Positions 54,316 to 62,385 of a stretch of 64,000 nucleotides of DNA are shown here, piece by piece (the first letter of the stretch is position 1; every line of letters starts with the position of its first letter). The position numbers and the translations under genes were made by a program. Below the pieces are notes generated by a model that ran no database searches, was not told where the DNA came from, and saw only the letters and a program-made list of their open reading frames with translations. The DNA is from Streptomyces sp. NBC_00390 (GTDB lineage: Bacteria > Actinomycetota > Actinomycetes > Streptomycetales > Streptomycetaceae): contig NZ_CP107945.1 in the NCBI RefSeq assembly GCF_036057275.1, positions 6,820,001 to 6,884,000 on the forward strand. The letters are read 5' to 3'.

Positions 54316-54891
54316 ATGAGTGTGAGGGTCACGTTGGTCGCCGCCGCGCGCAGCTCGTCGCTGCTCGCCGAGCGGTTCGACGACGACCGCCCGCTCGACC
54401 TGGTGGGCTGGCAGGAGGTGCGGCTCGCCGCGCACGCCCTTGTGCCGCTGAACACCGCCGAGCTGCGGTACTGCTCGCCGACCCCCCGCAGCCGGGCGAC
54501 CGGCGAGGCGCTCGGCCTCTTTCCCATGGCCCAGCCCGCGCTGCGGGACTGCGACATGGGCCGCTGGCGCGGGTTCACGCTCTCCGAGGTGACCGCCCGC
54601 GAGCCTGCCGCCGTCGACGCGTGGTTCGCCGACCCGCGCTCGGCGCCGCACGGCGGCGAGCCGCTGCTCGCGTTCATCGGACGCATAGGGAGCTGGCTGG
54701 ACACCCGCCCCGCCGACGACGGCGGCACCATCGTCGCCGTGGCCGAACCGGGCGTCGTCCGAGCGGCCCTGGTGTACGCCCTGAGGCTGCCGCCGGCCAC
54801 CTACTGGGCGGTGGACGTGCGCCCGCTGTCGACCGTGACCCTCACGGGCCTCTCCGGTCACTGGAGCCTGCGCCTGGAGGCGGCGGCGTGA
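54316..54891 (+). CDS. Histidine-phosphatase-fold protein with degenerate active site
   Basis: A 191-residue protein with the phosphoglycerate mutase fold (LYCSPTPRSRATGEAL-like segment RYCSPTPRSRATGEALGL; CDMGRWRGFTLSEV). The catalytic RHG at the start is replaced by AARSSS, and the second histidine (usually in SHGGVIRA) is missing in AEPGVVRAALVYAL. It is therefore unlikely to be a phosphatase; a binding or structural role is possible. It starts 39 bases after the GNAT gene, so the two may be co-transcribed. Confidence 0.8.
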   Translation: MSVRVTLVAAARSSSLLAERFDDDRPLDLVGWQEVRLAAHALVPLNTAELRYCSPTPRSRATGEALGLFPMAQPALRDCDMGRWRGFTLSEVTAREPAAVDAWFADPRSAPHGGEPLLAFIGRIGSWLDTRPADDGGTIVAVAEPGVVRAALVYALRLPPATYWAVDVRPLSTVTLTGLSGHWSLRLEAAA

Positions 54892-54909
54892 CGCCCCGGC
54901 CGCGCGGCA

Positions 54910-55317
54910 TCACGCGGCCGTTCCCACCACCCGCTCGGGCGTGATGCGGATGACGATCCGTACGACCTCCGGCGGCAGCCCCAGGTACTCCGCGCCCGCA
55001 CCCGGGCCCTCGTACCGCTCCGCCAGCTGGACCGCGAGCTCGCGTCCCGCGTCCTCGGTGATCGTCGCGGTGCCGCGCACTTCCACGTACTGCAGCGGGT
55101 CCTTGAGGTCGTACACGGTCACGCTCACCCGCGGGTCGGCCGCGATGTTCCGGTCCTTGCGGCGGCCCGCCTCGGAGGAGATGACCAGAGCGTCGCCGTC
55201 CCTGGCGATCCAGACCACGGAGGTCTGGGGGCTCCCGTCGGGGAGGACGGTGGCCAGCACCGCGGGGTTCGGCGCATCGAGCAGCCGACGGGCGGCCGTA
55301 CTGAGGGAAACAGACAT
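54910..55317 (-). CDS. PPOX-class FMN/F420-binding oxidoreductase-like protein
   Basis: A 135-residue split-barrel protein of the pyridoxamine phosphate oxidase superfamily (AVLATVLPDGSPQTSVVWIARDGD; RRKDRNIAADPRVSVTVYD). Small members of this type bind F420 or FMN and act as reductases of unknown targets. ATG 55317 is the start. Confidence 0.88.
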   Translation of the reverse strand: MSVSLSTAARRLLDAPNPAVLATVLPDGSPQTSVVWIARDGDALVISSEAGRRKDRNIAADPRVSVTVYDLKDPLQYVEVRGTATITEDAGRELAVQLAERYEGPGAGAEYLGLPPEVVRIVIRITPERVVGTAA

Positions 55318-55380
55318 GCGCGAAGGGTAACCCGGCCTCCTCACCAGGCTGTTGGCAACGGGGGGGAGGCCTTCCCCGGG

Positions 55381-56628
55381 CTATGGTGCTTCCCGCAGCC
55401 CGTCCCGCCTGCGGCGCAGGAAGGCGATCTCCGCCGCGTTCCCCGCGCACCCGATCGCCGCGTCGTACTCCGTCGTCGCCTCCGCCCGGCGGCCCAGGCG
55501 CACCAGCAGATCGGCGCGGACCGCATGGAAGACACGGAAGCCGTCGAGCGCGGAGCCGAGACCGTCGACCAGGTCGAGCGCGGTGGCCGGGCCCTCGACC
55601 TCGGCCACCGCGACCGCGCGGTTGAGCGCCACGACCGGGCTGGGCGCGATCGACGCCAGCTGGTCGTACAGCCGCAGGATCTGCCCCCAGTCCGTCTCCG
55701 CCGCCGCCGGGGCTTCGCTGTGCACGGCACTGATCGCCGCCTGGATCTGGTACGGCCCCGGGCGCCCGCGGAGCAGGCACCGCCGTACCAGCGCGTGCCC
55801 CTCGGCGATCAGAGCGGCATCCCACCGGCCCCGGTCCTGGTCGGCCAACAGAACCAGTTCGCCGCCCGGGCCCGTCCGCGCCGCGCGGCGGGACTCGGTG
55901 AGCAGCATCAGCGCGAGCAGGCCGGTCACCTCCGGCTCGTCGGGCATCAGGGCGGCCAGCAGCCGCCCGAGGCGTACCGCTTCCACGCACAGGTCCTCGC
56001 GTACGAGCCGGTCGCCCGAGCCCGCCGCGTACCCCTCGTTGAAGATCAGATAGATCACGGCGAGCACGGCGGGCAGCCGGTCGGGCAGTTCGGCCTCACC
56101 GGGCACCCGGTAGGCGATCCGCGCATCCCGGATCTTGCCCTTGGCACGGACCATACGCTGGGCCATGGCCGGCTCGGCGACCAGGAACGCCCGGGCGATC
56201 TCGGCGGTGGTGAGCCCGCCGAGCAGCCGCAGGGTCAGGGCGACCTGGGCGGCCGGGGCGAGCGCCGGATGGCAGCAGGTGAAGATCAGACGCAGCCGTT
56301 CGTCGCGCACCGGCCCCTCCTCCTCGCCGTCGTGGTCGCGGGCCTGCAGCAGGGCGGCCTGCCCGTGCCGGTCGGCGCGGGACGCCTCCCGGCGAAGGCG
56401 GTCGATCGCCCGGTTGCGCCCGGTGGTGATGATCCATCCCGCGGGGCTCGGCGGCAGCCCGGTCGTGGGCCAGCGTTCGAGGGCCGTGGCGAACGCGTCC
56501 TGGACCGCCTCCTCGGCGATGTCGATGTCACCGAAGACCCGGACCAGGACGGCGACCGCGCGACCGTACTCCTCGCGGAAGACACGCTCCACCGCGGCTG
56601 CGGGCATCTCGGGCAGGCCGGACGGCAT
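55381..56628 (-). CDS. ECF42-type RNA polymerase sigma factor with C-terminal TPR-like extension
   Basis: A 415-residue sigma factor. Region 2 (VFREEYGRAVAVLVRVFGDIDIAEEAVQDAF; WIITTGRNRAIDRLRR) and region 4 (LLGGLTTAEIARAFLVAEPAMAQRMVRAKGKI) are followed by about 230 residues of helical repeats with the DUF6596 pattern (AVIYLIFNEGYAA). This and the co-encoded DGPF protein define ECF42, which has no anti-sigma factor; the C-terminal extension is needed for activity in S. venezuelae. The ATG shares one base with the DGPF gene stop. Confidence 0.9.
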   Translation of the reverse strand: MPSGLPEMPAAAVERVFREEYGRAVAVLVRVFGDIDIAEEAVQDAFATALERWPTTGLPPSPAGWIITTGRNRAIDRLRREASRADRHGQAALLQARDHDGEEEGPVRDERLRLIFTCCHPALAPAAQVALTLRLLGGLTTAEIARAFLVAEPAMAQRMVRAKGKIRDARIAYRVPGEAELPDRLPAVLAVIYLIFNEGYAAGSGDRLVREDLCVEAVRLGRLLAALMPDEPEVTGLLALMLLTESRRAARTGPGGELVLLADQDRGRWDAALIAEGHALVRRCLLRGRPGPYQIQAAISAVHSEAPAAAETDWGQILRLYDQLASIAPSPVVALNRAVAVAEVEGPATALDLVDGLGSALDGFRVFHAVRADLLVRLGRRAEATTEYDAAIGCAGNAAEIAFLRRRRDGLREAP

Positions 56629-56978
56629 CAGACGTGGCCGTGCTGCAGCGGCCTCACCTCGATCGGAAGCGTGATCGCCCGGGCGAGCCTGCGCCCCCAC
56701 TCCAGCGCTGCGTCGAGATCGGGGGCCTGGATGACGGTGAAACCGCCGAGGTGCTCCTTGCCCTCGACATACGGGCCGTCGGTGGTGAGCACCTCGTCAC
56801 CCTTCAGCCGCAGCACGGTGGCCGTGCTCGGCGCATGGAGGCCGCCTGAGAACACCCAGGCCCCCGCCTCCTTGAGCTCCGCCTTCAGGGCCTCGACATC
56901 GCGCATGATCGGATCCAGCACCTCGGGCGCCGGCGGCTCGCCGTCGGGCTGGTAGATGCTGAGCAGATACTGCTGCAT
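56628..56978 (-). CDS. YCII/DGPF-domain protein
   Basis: A 116-residue protein with the DGPF-type motif TTDGPYVEGKEHLGGF, the hallmark of the partner of ECF42 sigma factors. Fold relatives have a dimeric alpha-beta barrel; the role is unknown. GGAGGAGGAG precedes ATG 56978. Its stop overlaps the sigma factor start in TGATG. Confidence 0.92.
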   Translation of the reverse strand: MQQYLLSIYQPDGEPPAPEVLDPIMRDVEALKAELKEAGAWVFSGGLHAPSTATVLRLKGDEVLTTDGPYVEGKEHLGGFTVIQAPDLDAALEWGRRLARAITLPIEVRPLQHGHV

Positions 56979-57074
56979 GACGCTCCTCCTCCGCGGGGTG
57001 GCATCCGGCTCGCCCCTGTCTCACTCTCTACACGAACGGCCTCCCGCCGGATCGACAGCAGAGACGGAATTCGC

Positions 57075-58334
57075 TCAGAACGCCACCGGCTCACGGATCA
57101 GGGGGCAGGTCATGCAGTGCCCGCCGCCCCGCCCCCGCCCCAGCTCGGCGCCCACGATGGTGATGACCTCCACCCCCGCCTTGCGCAGCAGTGTGTTCGT
57201 CTGCGTGTTGCGGTCGTAGGTGAAGACCACGCCCGGCTCCAGGGCGACCGCGTTGTTGCCGCTGTCCCACTGCTGCCGCTCGGAGGCGTACACATCGCCG
57301 CCGGTCTCGATCACCCGCAGCTCGGACAGGCCCAGGGCCCTCGCGACGACATCGACGAAGGCACGGGACCCCTCGTCGGCCACGTCCAGACCGGGGGCCC
57401 TGTCGCTCGGCCGCAGGGTGAAGGTGTGGACGGCGTCCATGATGTGCGGGTACAGCGTCACGACATCCCGGTCGGCGAAGGTGAAGACGGTGTCGAGGTG
57501 CATCGCGGAGCGCAGTTTGGGCATGCCCGCGACCACGACCTGCTCCGCCGCACCGTTCTCGAACAGGGACAGCGCCACCTGGGTGATCGCCTGGCGGGAG
57601 GTGCGCTCGCTCATGCCCATCAGGACCACGCCGTTGCCCACGGGCATGATGTCGCCGCCCTCGAACGTCGCCTGCCCCCAGTCGCGTTCCGGGTCGCCCC
57701 ACCACACGGTGCTGCCGGTGAAGTCCGGGTGGAACCGGTAGACGGCCTTCATCAGCAGTGTCTCGTCGTGGCGGGCCGGCCAGTAGAGCGGGTTGAGGGT
57801 GACTCCGCCGTACAGCCAGCAGGTGGTGTCGCGGGTGTAGAGGGTGTTCGGCAGCGGCGGCATCAGATACTCGCGGATGCCGGTCGACTCCCGGGCCAGA
57901 GCGAGATACGGCGGCCGGAACTCGTCCGGCAGGTCGGCGGACGCGAGGCCGCCGATGAGGAACTCGGCGAGTTCACGAGGCTCCAGTGTTTCCAGGAAGG
58001 CGCGGGTGGGATCGATCAGCCCGACGCCGACCTCGTTCGCGACGATCTTGCGGTCGAGCAGCCAGGACTTCGCCTCGGGCATGGCCACGGTCCGGGCGAG
58101 CAGCTCGTGGAGTTCGACGACCTCGACGCCGCGCTGCCGGAGCTTGTTGACGAAGTCGGCATGGTCGCGCTGGGCGTTCTCCACCCACATCACGTCGTCG
58201 AAGAGCAGATCGTCCGCGTTGGTGGGGGTCAGACGGCGGTGCGCCAGCCCCGGGGCGCAGACCAGGACCTTGCGCAGTCTGCCGACCTCGGAGTGGACGC
58301 CGAGAGCCTGTGCGGCCGGGGTCGTGTCGTTCAT
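57075..58334 (-). CDS. arcA: Arginine deiminase
   Basis: A 419-residue enzyme that converts L-arginine to citrulline and ammonia. Core segments include FTFADRDVVTLYPHIMD, ATFEGGDIMPVGNG, and the nucleophile Cys in GGGHCMTCPL near the C terminus; HLDTVF carries the catalytic histidine. It follows an APC permease gene (57 bases), so arginine uptake or exchange and deimination are coupled. No arcB or arcC genes are in the window, so citrulline's fate is not shown here. Confidence 0.95.
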   Translation of the reverse strand: MNDTTPAAQALGVHSEVGRLRKVLVCAPGLAHRRLTPTNADDLLFDDVMWVENAQRDHADFVNKLRQRGVEVVELHELLARTVAMPEAKSWLLDRKIVANEVGVGLIDPTRAFLETLEPRELAEFLIGGLASADLPDEFRPPYLALARESTGIREYLMPPLPNTLYTRDTTCWLYGGVTLNPLYWPARHDETLLMKAVYRFHPDFTGSTVWWGDPERDWGQATFEGGDIMPVGNGVVLMGMSERTSRQAITQVALSLFENGAAEQVVVAGMPKLRSAMHLDTVFTFADRDVVTLYPHIMDAVHTFTLRPSDRAPGLDVADEGSRAFVDVVARALGLSELRVIETGGDVYASERQQWDSGNNAVALEPGVVFTYDRNTQTNTLLRKAGVEVITIVGAELGRGRGGGHCMTCPLIREPVAF

Positions 58335-58391
58335 CCTGCTGGGCCTTTCCTCGGGCTCGACGGCGGGAGCCGGTGTGGGCGTCGTGGGCGG

Positions 58392-59837
58392 TCAGAGGCT
58401 GATCCAGCCGGCAGCCACGGCGGCCACGCCGACGGCTGCACCGGCGACCGAGATGGCGCAGAGGACGGCTTCAGGTGGCGAGAACAGCCGTTTGCCCTGC
58501 TCGCGGCGGGCTTTCACGAACAGGAAGGTGGCGGGGGCGTAGATGATGAAGGAGACGAGCACGAACTTCAGTCCGGCCGCGTACAGCAGGAACGCCGTGT
58601 AGAAGGTGGCGACCACCGCGACGACGAGTTCCCGCGCGGAGGCCTTGCCGCCTTTGGTGAGGCTGTCGTGCCGCGCTCCGACCTTGACGGCGAACGCCGC
58701 GGCCAGCAGGAACGGGATCAGGGTCAGTGCGCTGGTCAGATCGAGGGCGAAGTTGAACGCGTCCTCGGAGAACAGGGTGACGATCAGGACGATCTGGCTC
58801 AGCAGCGTCGTCATCACCAGCGCGGGCACCGGGACGTCGGCGGCGGTCGCCCGCCGCAGGAAGCGGGGCATGTCGTCGTCCTTGGCGGCGACGAACAGCA
58901 CCTCGGCGGCCATCAGCGTCCAGGCGAGATAGGCACCGAGCACCGAGATGATCAGTCCTACGCTGACGAACACCTCGCCCCAGGTGCCGACCGCGTACTC
59001 AAGGACACCGGCCATCGACGGCTGGCGGAGCTCGGCGATCTCGCTCATCGGCATGATTCCGTACGACACGATGGTCACCGAGGCGAAGACGGCGAAGACG
59101 CTGAGGAAGCCCAGCACCGTCGCGCGTCCGACGTCCTCGCGCCGCTTGGCGTGCCGTGAGTAGACGCTGGCGCCCTCGACGCCCAGGAACACGAACACCG
59201 TGGCCAGCATCGTGCCCCGGACCTGGTTGAACAGCGAGCCGGCGTAGTCGGCGCCGCCCCAGTTCTCGGCGAAGACGCTGGTGTCGAGGTAGAAGAGCGC
59301 AAGGATGACGAAGACGAGGATCGGGACGACCTTGGCGACGGTGACGACTTTGTTGATCGCCGTGGCTTCCTTCACGCCACGGCGGATGAGCAGGAAGAAC
59401 GCCCACAGCCCTATGGTCGACAGCACCGCGGCGAGGAGGGTGTCCCCGTCACCGAGCGCCGGCCAGACCGCGCCGATCGTGGACATGATCAACACCCAGT
59501 AGGTCACGTTGCCGACACAGGCGCTCGCCCAGTAACCGAAGGCGGAGAAGAACCCGAGGTACTCGCCGAAACCGGCCTTGGCGTACGCGTAGACGCCGGC
59601 GTCCAGATCGGGCCGGCGGACGGCGAGGGACTGGAACACGAAGGCCAGCATCAGCATGCCGGTGCCGGCGATGGCCCAGGCGATCAGCGCCCCGGCGACA
59701 CCTGTCTCCTGGGCGAAGCGCCGCGGCAGCGAGAACACGCCCGCGCCCACCATCGAGCCGACGACCATCGCCGTCAGTGTCATCAGGGTCAGCTTGGCGG
59801 TCGGCGGCGCTGCGTCGGCGGTGTCGGCCTTGGCCAT
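58392..59837 (-). CDS. arcD: Arginine/ornithine antiporter-type APC permease
   Basis: A 481-residue membrane protein with about twelve helices; the opening MVVGSMVGAGVFSLPRRFAQETG and VFQSLAVRRPDLDAGVYAYAKAGFGEYLGF are typical of the basic amino acid/polyamine antiporter group (ArcD/YdgI type). The gene is upstream of arcA on the same strand. GGGGGAG precedes ATG 59837. Confidence 0.9.
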   Translation of the reverse strand: MAKADTADAAPPTAKLTLMTLTAMVVGSMVGAGVFSLPRRFAQETGVAGALIAWAIAGTGMLMLAFVFQSLAVRRPDLDAGVYAYAKAGFGEYLGFFSAFGYWASACVGNVTYWVLIMSTIGAVWPALGDGDTLLAAVLSTIGLWAFFLLIRRGVKEATAINKVVTVAKVVPILVFVILALFYLDTSVFAENWGGADYAGSLFNQVRGTMLATVFVFLGVEGASVYSRHAKRREDVGRATVLGFLSVFAVFASVTIVSYGIMPMSEIAELRQPSMAGVLEYAVGTWGEVFVSVGLIISVLGAYLAWTLMAAEVLFVAAKDDDMPRFLRRATAADVPVPALVMTTLLSQIVLIVTLFSEDAFNFALDLTSALTLIPFLLAAAFAVKVGARHDSLTKGGKASARELVVAVVATFYTAFLLYAAGLKFVLVSFIIYAPATFLFVKARREQGKRLFSPPEAVLCAISVAGAAVGVAAVAAGWISL

Positions 59838-59910
59838 CGTGCTCCCCCTGGGGACGGGTGCGACCGTTTTGGGTGGAATCTATCGACGACCGGCGTGATT
59901 CTCTGCGACC

Positions 59911-59949
59911 GAGCGCTTCGGATGGCCCGTTTGGCCAACCGAAGCGCTC
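59911..59949 (-). terminator. Hairpin between the DUF899 and arcD genes
   Basis: GAGCGCTTCGG (59911-59921) pairs with 59939-59949; inside it TGGCC pairs with GGCCA, leaving one A-A mismatch and a CGTTT loop. It probably ends the DUF899 transcript, but an operator role for arcD 74 bases away cannot be excluded. Confidence 0.6.
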
Positions 59950-60120
59950 AGCGCGCCTCGCCGCGACCCGAGCGCCCATGCACCGCAGCACGCCGGGCCC
60001 TGCGGCCCGGTCCTGACCTGCCGCGACCCGGGGGGTTCTCCACCGCCGGTTCGACCGCTCAGCCGCCGGACGACGGGCTCGGCCACGCCGGGCTCGGGGG
60101 TCTCCGCGAGTCCGGGCACG

Positions 60121-60804
60121 TCACTCCTTCGCCGGCTCGGCGTCGCCGTATTCGTCGTGCCAGTTCCACCATTCGTACGGCGGGGTCTGGGGATACTGCT
60201 CGGGCGAGTCCTCCCAGGTCTCCTGCCGCCCGAGCGCAGTCATGTCGAGGTAGCTCCAGGTGCTCCCCAGTGCCTCGTCGCCGCGGGCGTTGATGAAGTA
60301 GGTGCGGAACACTTCGTCGCCCTCGCGGATGAACGCGTTCGTGCCGTGCCACTCGTCCACGCCGAAGTCGGTGTCGAACTCGTCGGTGATCGTGTACCAG
60401 GGCATCGTCCAGCCCATCCGCGCCTTCACGCGCCCGATGTCCGGCTGCGCCGCGCGCGAGACGAAGGCGAGCGTGGTGTCGCGGGCGTTCATGTGGGCCA
60501 GGTGGCCGACGTGGTCAGCGACCATGGAGCAGCCGGGGCAAGCGTGCTCGGGCCAGCCGGACACCCCGGGCTCGAAGAAGGCGCGGTAGACGATCAGCTG
60601 ACGGCGCCCCTCGAACAGGTCGAGCAGGCTCGCCCTGCCCTCGGGTCCGTCGAACTCGTACGCCTTCTCCACCGCCAGCCACGGCATCCGCCGTCGCTTG
60701 GCGGCCAGTGCGTCACGGGCGCGGGTCAACTCCTTCTCTTCGACCAGAAGCTGCTCGCGCGCGGCCTCCCAGTCCTGCAGCGAAACGATCGGGGGTGTCT
60801 TCAT
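60121..60804 (-). CDS. DUF899 thioredoxin-like protein
   Basis: A 227-residue protein of the DUF899 family, which has a thioredoxin fold. The redox motif is CPGCSMVADHV (Cys-x2-Cys) near residue 95, after RRQLIVYRAFFEPG; DTTLAFVSRA and the FDTDFGVDEWHG segment follow. Function is unknown, possibly peroxide or thiol chemistry. ATG 60804 has GGAAGGTG upstream. Confidence 0.9.
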   Translation of the reverse strand: MKTPPIVSLQDWEAAREQLLVEEKELTRARDALAAKRRRMPWLAVEKAYEFDGPEGRASLLDLFEGRRQLIVYRAFFEPGVSGWPEHACPGCSMVADHVGHLAHMNARDTTLAFVSRAAQPDIGRVKARMGWTMPWYTITDEFDTDFGVDEWHGTNAFIREGDEVFRTYFINARGDEALGSTWSYLDMTALGRQETWEDSPEQYPQTPPYEWWNWHDEYGDAEPAKE

Positions 60805-61161
60805 GGTGACGTGCACCTTCCAGTTCGGTCCGAGCTCATGCGCCGGCCAGAGGTGCGAGCCGGGCGCCGCTCGGCAGGACCCCCTGTGTTCAGGGTCGGC
60901 CGCCACCGTCACGGGCGCACGTCGATGCGCAGAAAATCGAGCATGGGTTCCCATGCGTGCATGGCTCCGACCCGCTTCTGCCACTGCCGCACGCCGGCGG
61001 TGCGGGCTGAGCGCCCTTGGCGGGTCCCGCCGGACGGGGACGCTCCCTCACGCGTGCGGGTCAAGGAGCCGGATCGCCCGCGCCCGCCGATGAGTTGGAG
61101 GCTGTGCAGTCGTCGGCCGGCACTGTCGCAGGCGCAGGCGAACCGGGCCCTCGACGAGGGG
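60805..61161. other. Intergenic stretch with a perfect palindrome
   Basis: No gene is supported in these 357 bases. GCATGGGTTCCCATGC at 60941-60956 is a perfect 16-base palindrome in the upstream region of the DUF899 gene and may be an operator. Confidence 0.45.
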
Positions 61162-61578
61162 TCAGCGCGTACGGGGCTGGGTGAAGCGGAGCATGTTGCC
61201 GGCCGGGTCGCGGAAAGCGCAGTCGCGGACGCCGTAGGGCTGGTCGACCGGCTCCTGGAGGACCTCGCCGCCGGCGGCCCGGATCTGTTCGAAGGTGGCG
61301 TCGCAGTCGTCGGTGGAGAAGATCACACCGCGCAGCATGCCCTTGGCCAGCAGTTCCGCCATCGCCTGCCTGTCGGCCGGCGAGGCGTTGGGGTCGGCGA
61401 GCGGCGGTTCGAGGACGATCTCCACGTCAGGCTGCGCGGGCGCCCCGAGGGTCAACCAGCGCATCCCCTCGAACGCGACGTCGTTGCGCACCTCCAGGCC
61501 GAGGGCGTCGCGGTAGAAGGTGAGCGCCTTGTCATGGTCGTCGACTGCGATGAAGCACTGTGAGAGCTTGATGTTCAT
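61162..61578 (-). CDS. VOC/glyoxalase-family protein
   Basis: A 138-residue vicinal-oxygen-chelate protein (KLSQCFIAVDDHDKALTFYRDALGLEVR at the start; GVRDCAFRDPAGNMLRFTQP at the end). Two beta-alpha-beta modules build one metal- or ligand-binding pocket. The substrate is unknown. It is co-oriented with the upstream AraC gene and starts 11 bases after its stop, so the two form an operon. Confidence 0.92.
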   Translation of the reverse strand: MNIKLSQCFIAVDDHDKALTFYRDALGLEVRNDVAFEGMRWLTLGAPAQPDVEIVLEPPLADPNASPADRQAMAELLAKGMLRGVIFSTDDCDATFEQIRAAGGEVLQEPVDQPYGVRDCAFRDPAGNMLRFTQPRTR

Positions 61579-61588
61579 GGCTTCGACG

Positions 61589-62038
61589 CTACGAGGCGGC
61601 GGCGGATTCCGCTTCTCCGATCCTGACCGGTTCGCCGTTCCTGGGCGGTCGCGTGAGGATCTTGGCCATGCACGCCGGGATCGCGGCGCCCGCCTCGTGG
61701 CGGCGGGCCCGGTACGCGCTCGGGCTCTCGCCGACCAACTCGGTGAAGCGCGAGCTGAACGACCCCAGTGAGGTACATCCGACCGCGAAGCAGACCTCCG
61801 TCACGCTCAGGTCGCCCCGCCGCAACAGCGCTTTGGCCCGCTCGACACGGCGGGTCATCAGGTAGCTGTAGGGCGTCTCACCGAAAGCGGCGCGGAAGCT
61901 GCGGGAGAAGTGTCCGGCCGACATGAGGGCGACGGCGGCCAGCGCCGGAACGTCCAGCGGCTGCGCGTAGTCGCGGTCCATCACGTCCCGCGCGCGGCGC
62001 AGCCTGACGAGGTCCTCAAGTGTCACGCGTACCAGCAT
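61589..62038 (-). CDS. AraC-family transcriptional regulator
   Basis: A 149-residue regulator that is little more than the DNA-binding domain: two helix-turn-helix motifs (LAAVALMSAGHFSRSFRAAFGE and VTEVCFAVGCTSLGSFSSRFTELVG) then a basic tail. It has no separate ligand domain, so the adjacent VOC protein may serve as its sensor (inference). It probably regulates its own operon. Confidence 0.9.
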   Translation of the reverse strand: MLVRVTLEDLVRLRRARDVMDRDYAQPLDVPALAAVALMSAGHFSRSFRAAFGETPYSYLMTRRVERAKALLRRGDLSVTEVCFAVGCTSLGSFSSRFTELVGESPSAYRARRHEAGAAIPACMAKILTRPPRNGEPVRIGEAESAAAS

Positions 62039-62089
62039 CGCACGGCAGTCGGCGCCGCCCGGTCGGCCGCTGCCGAGTCCGGTACGGGC

Positions 62090-62189
62090 TCATCGCTCCT
62101 GCGGCCGTCGGCGCACCATGATCTCGTTGACCGCGGCGTGCCCGGGGCCGGGTGACCATGAAGGCGATGGGGCAGGCGACGTCCTCGTG
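62090..62189 (-). pseudogene. C-terminal remnant of an SDR oxidoreductase
   Basis: Minus-strand frames read HEDVACPIAFMVTRPR, then, after a single-base shift in a G/C run near 62141-62147, HAAVNEIMVRRRPQER and a stop. This is the normal end of many NAD(P)-dependent short-chain dehydrogenases. The rest of the gene is absent. Confidence 0.6.
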
Positions 62190-62308
62190 GCCCGTCCCCG
62201 GCGCAGACGCGGGATGCCGGGGCGCTGCCAGAACCGTCACCTGCCGGCAGCCCATCCCGGGACCGACCCACCGGCCGGCCGCCTGCGGGGGTTTTCCTCA
62301 CCCTCCGG

Positions 62309-62326
62309 GTCCACCGATCGGTGGAC
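62309..62326. promoter_or_regulatory. Perfect 18-base palindrome, likely operator of the MMPL gene
   Basis: GTCCACCGATCGGTGGAC lies 60 bases upstream of the MMPL start. Its form suits a TetR-type repressor, though no TetR gene is in the window. Confidence 0.6.
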
Positions 62327-62385
62327 GGCAGGTTCAACCTGACACCTCTGTCCGTCAACTGCCCTGCTCAACAAGACTTTTGGGC

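Larger units (their letters stand above)
62039..62385. other. Gap with an SDR remnant and a palindromic operator
   Basis: The gap between the AraC and MMPL genes has no intact gene. It holds a short SDR C-terminal remnant (62090-62189, minus strand) and an 18-base palindrome at 62309-62326. Confidence 0.55.
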
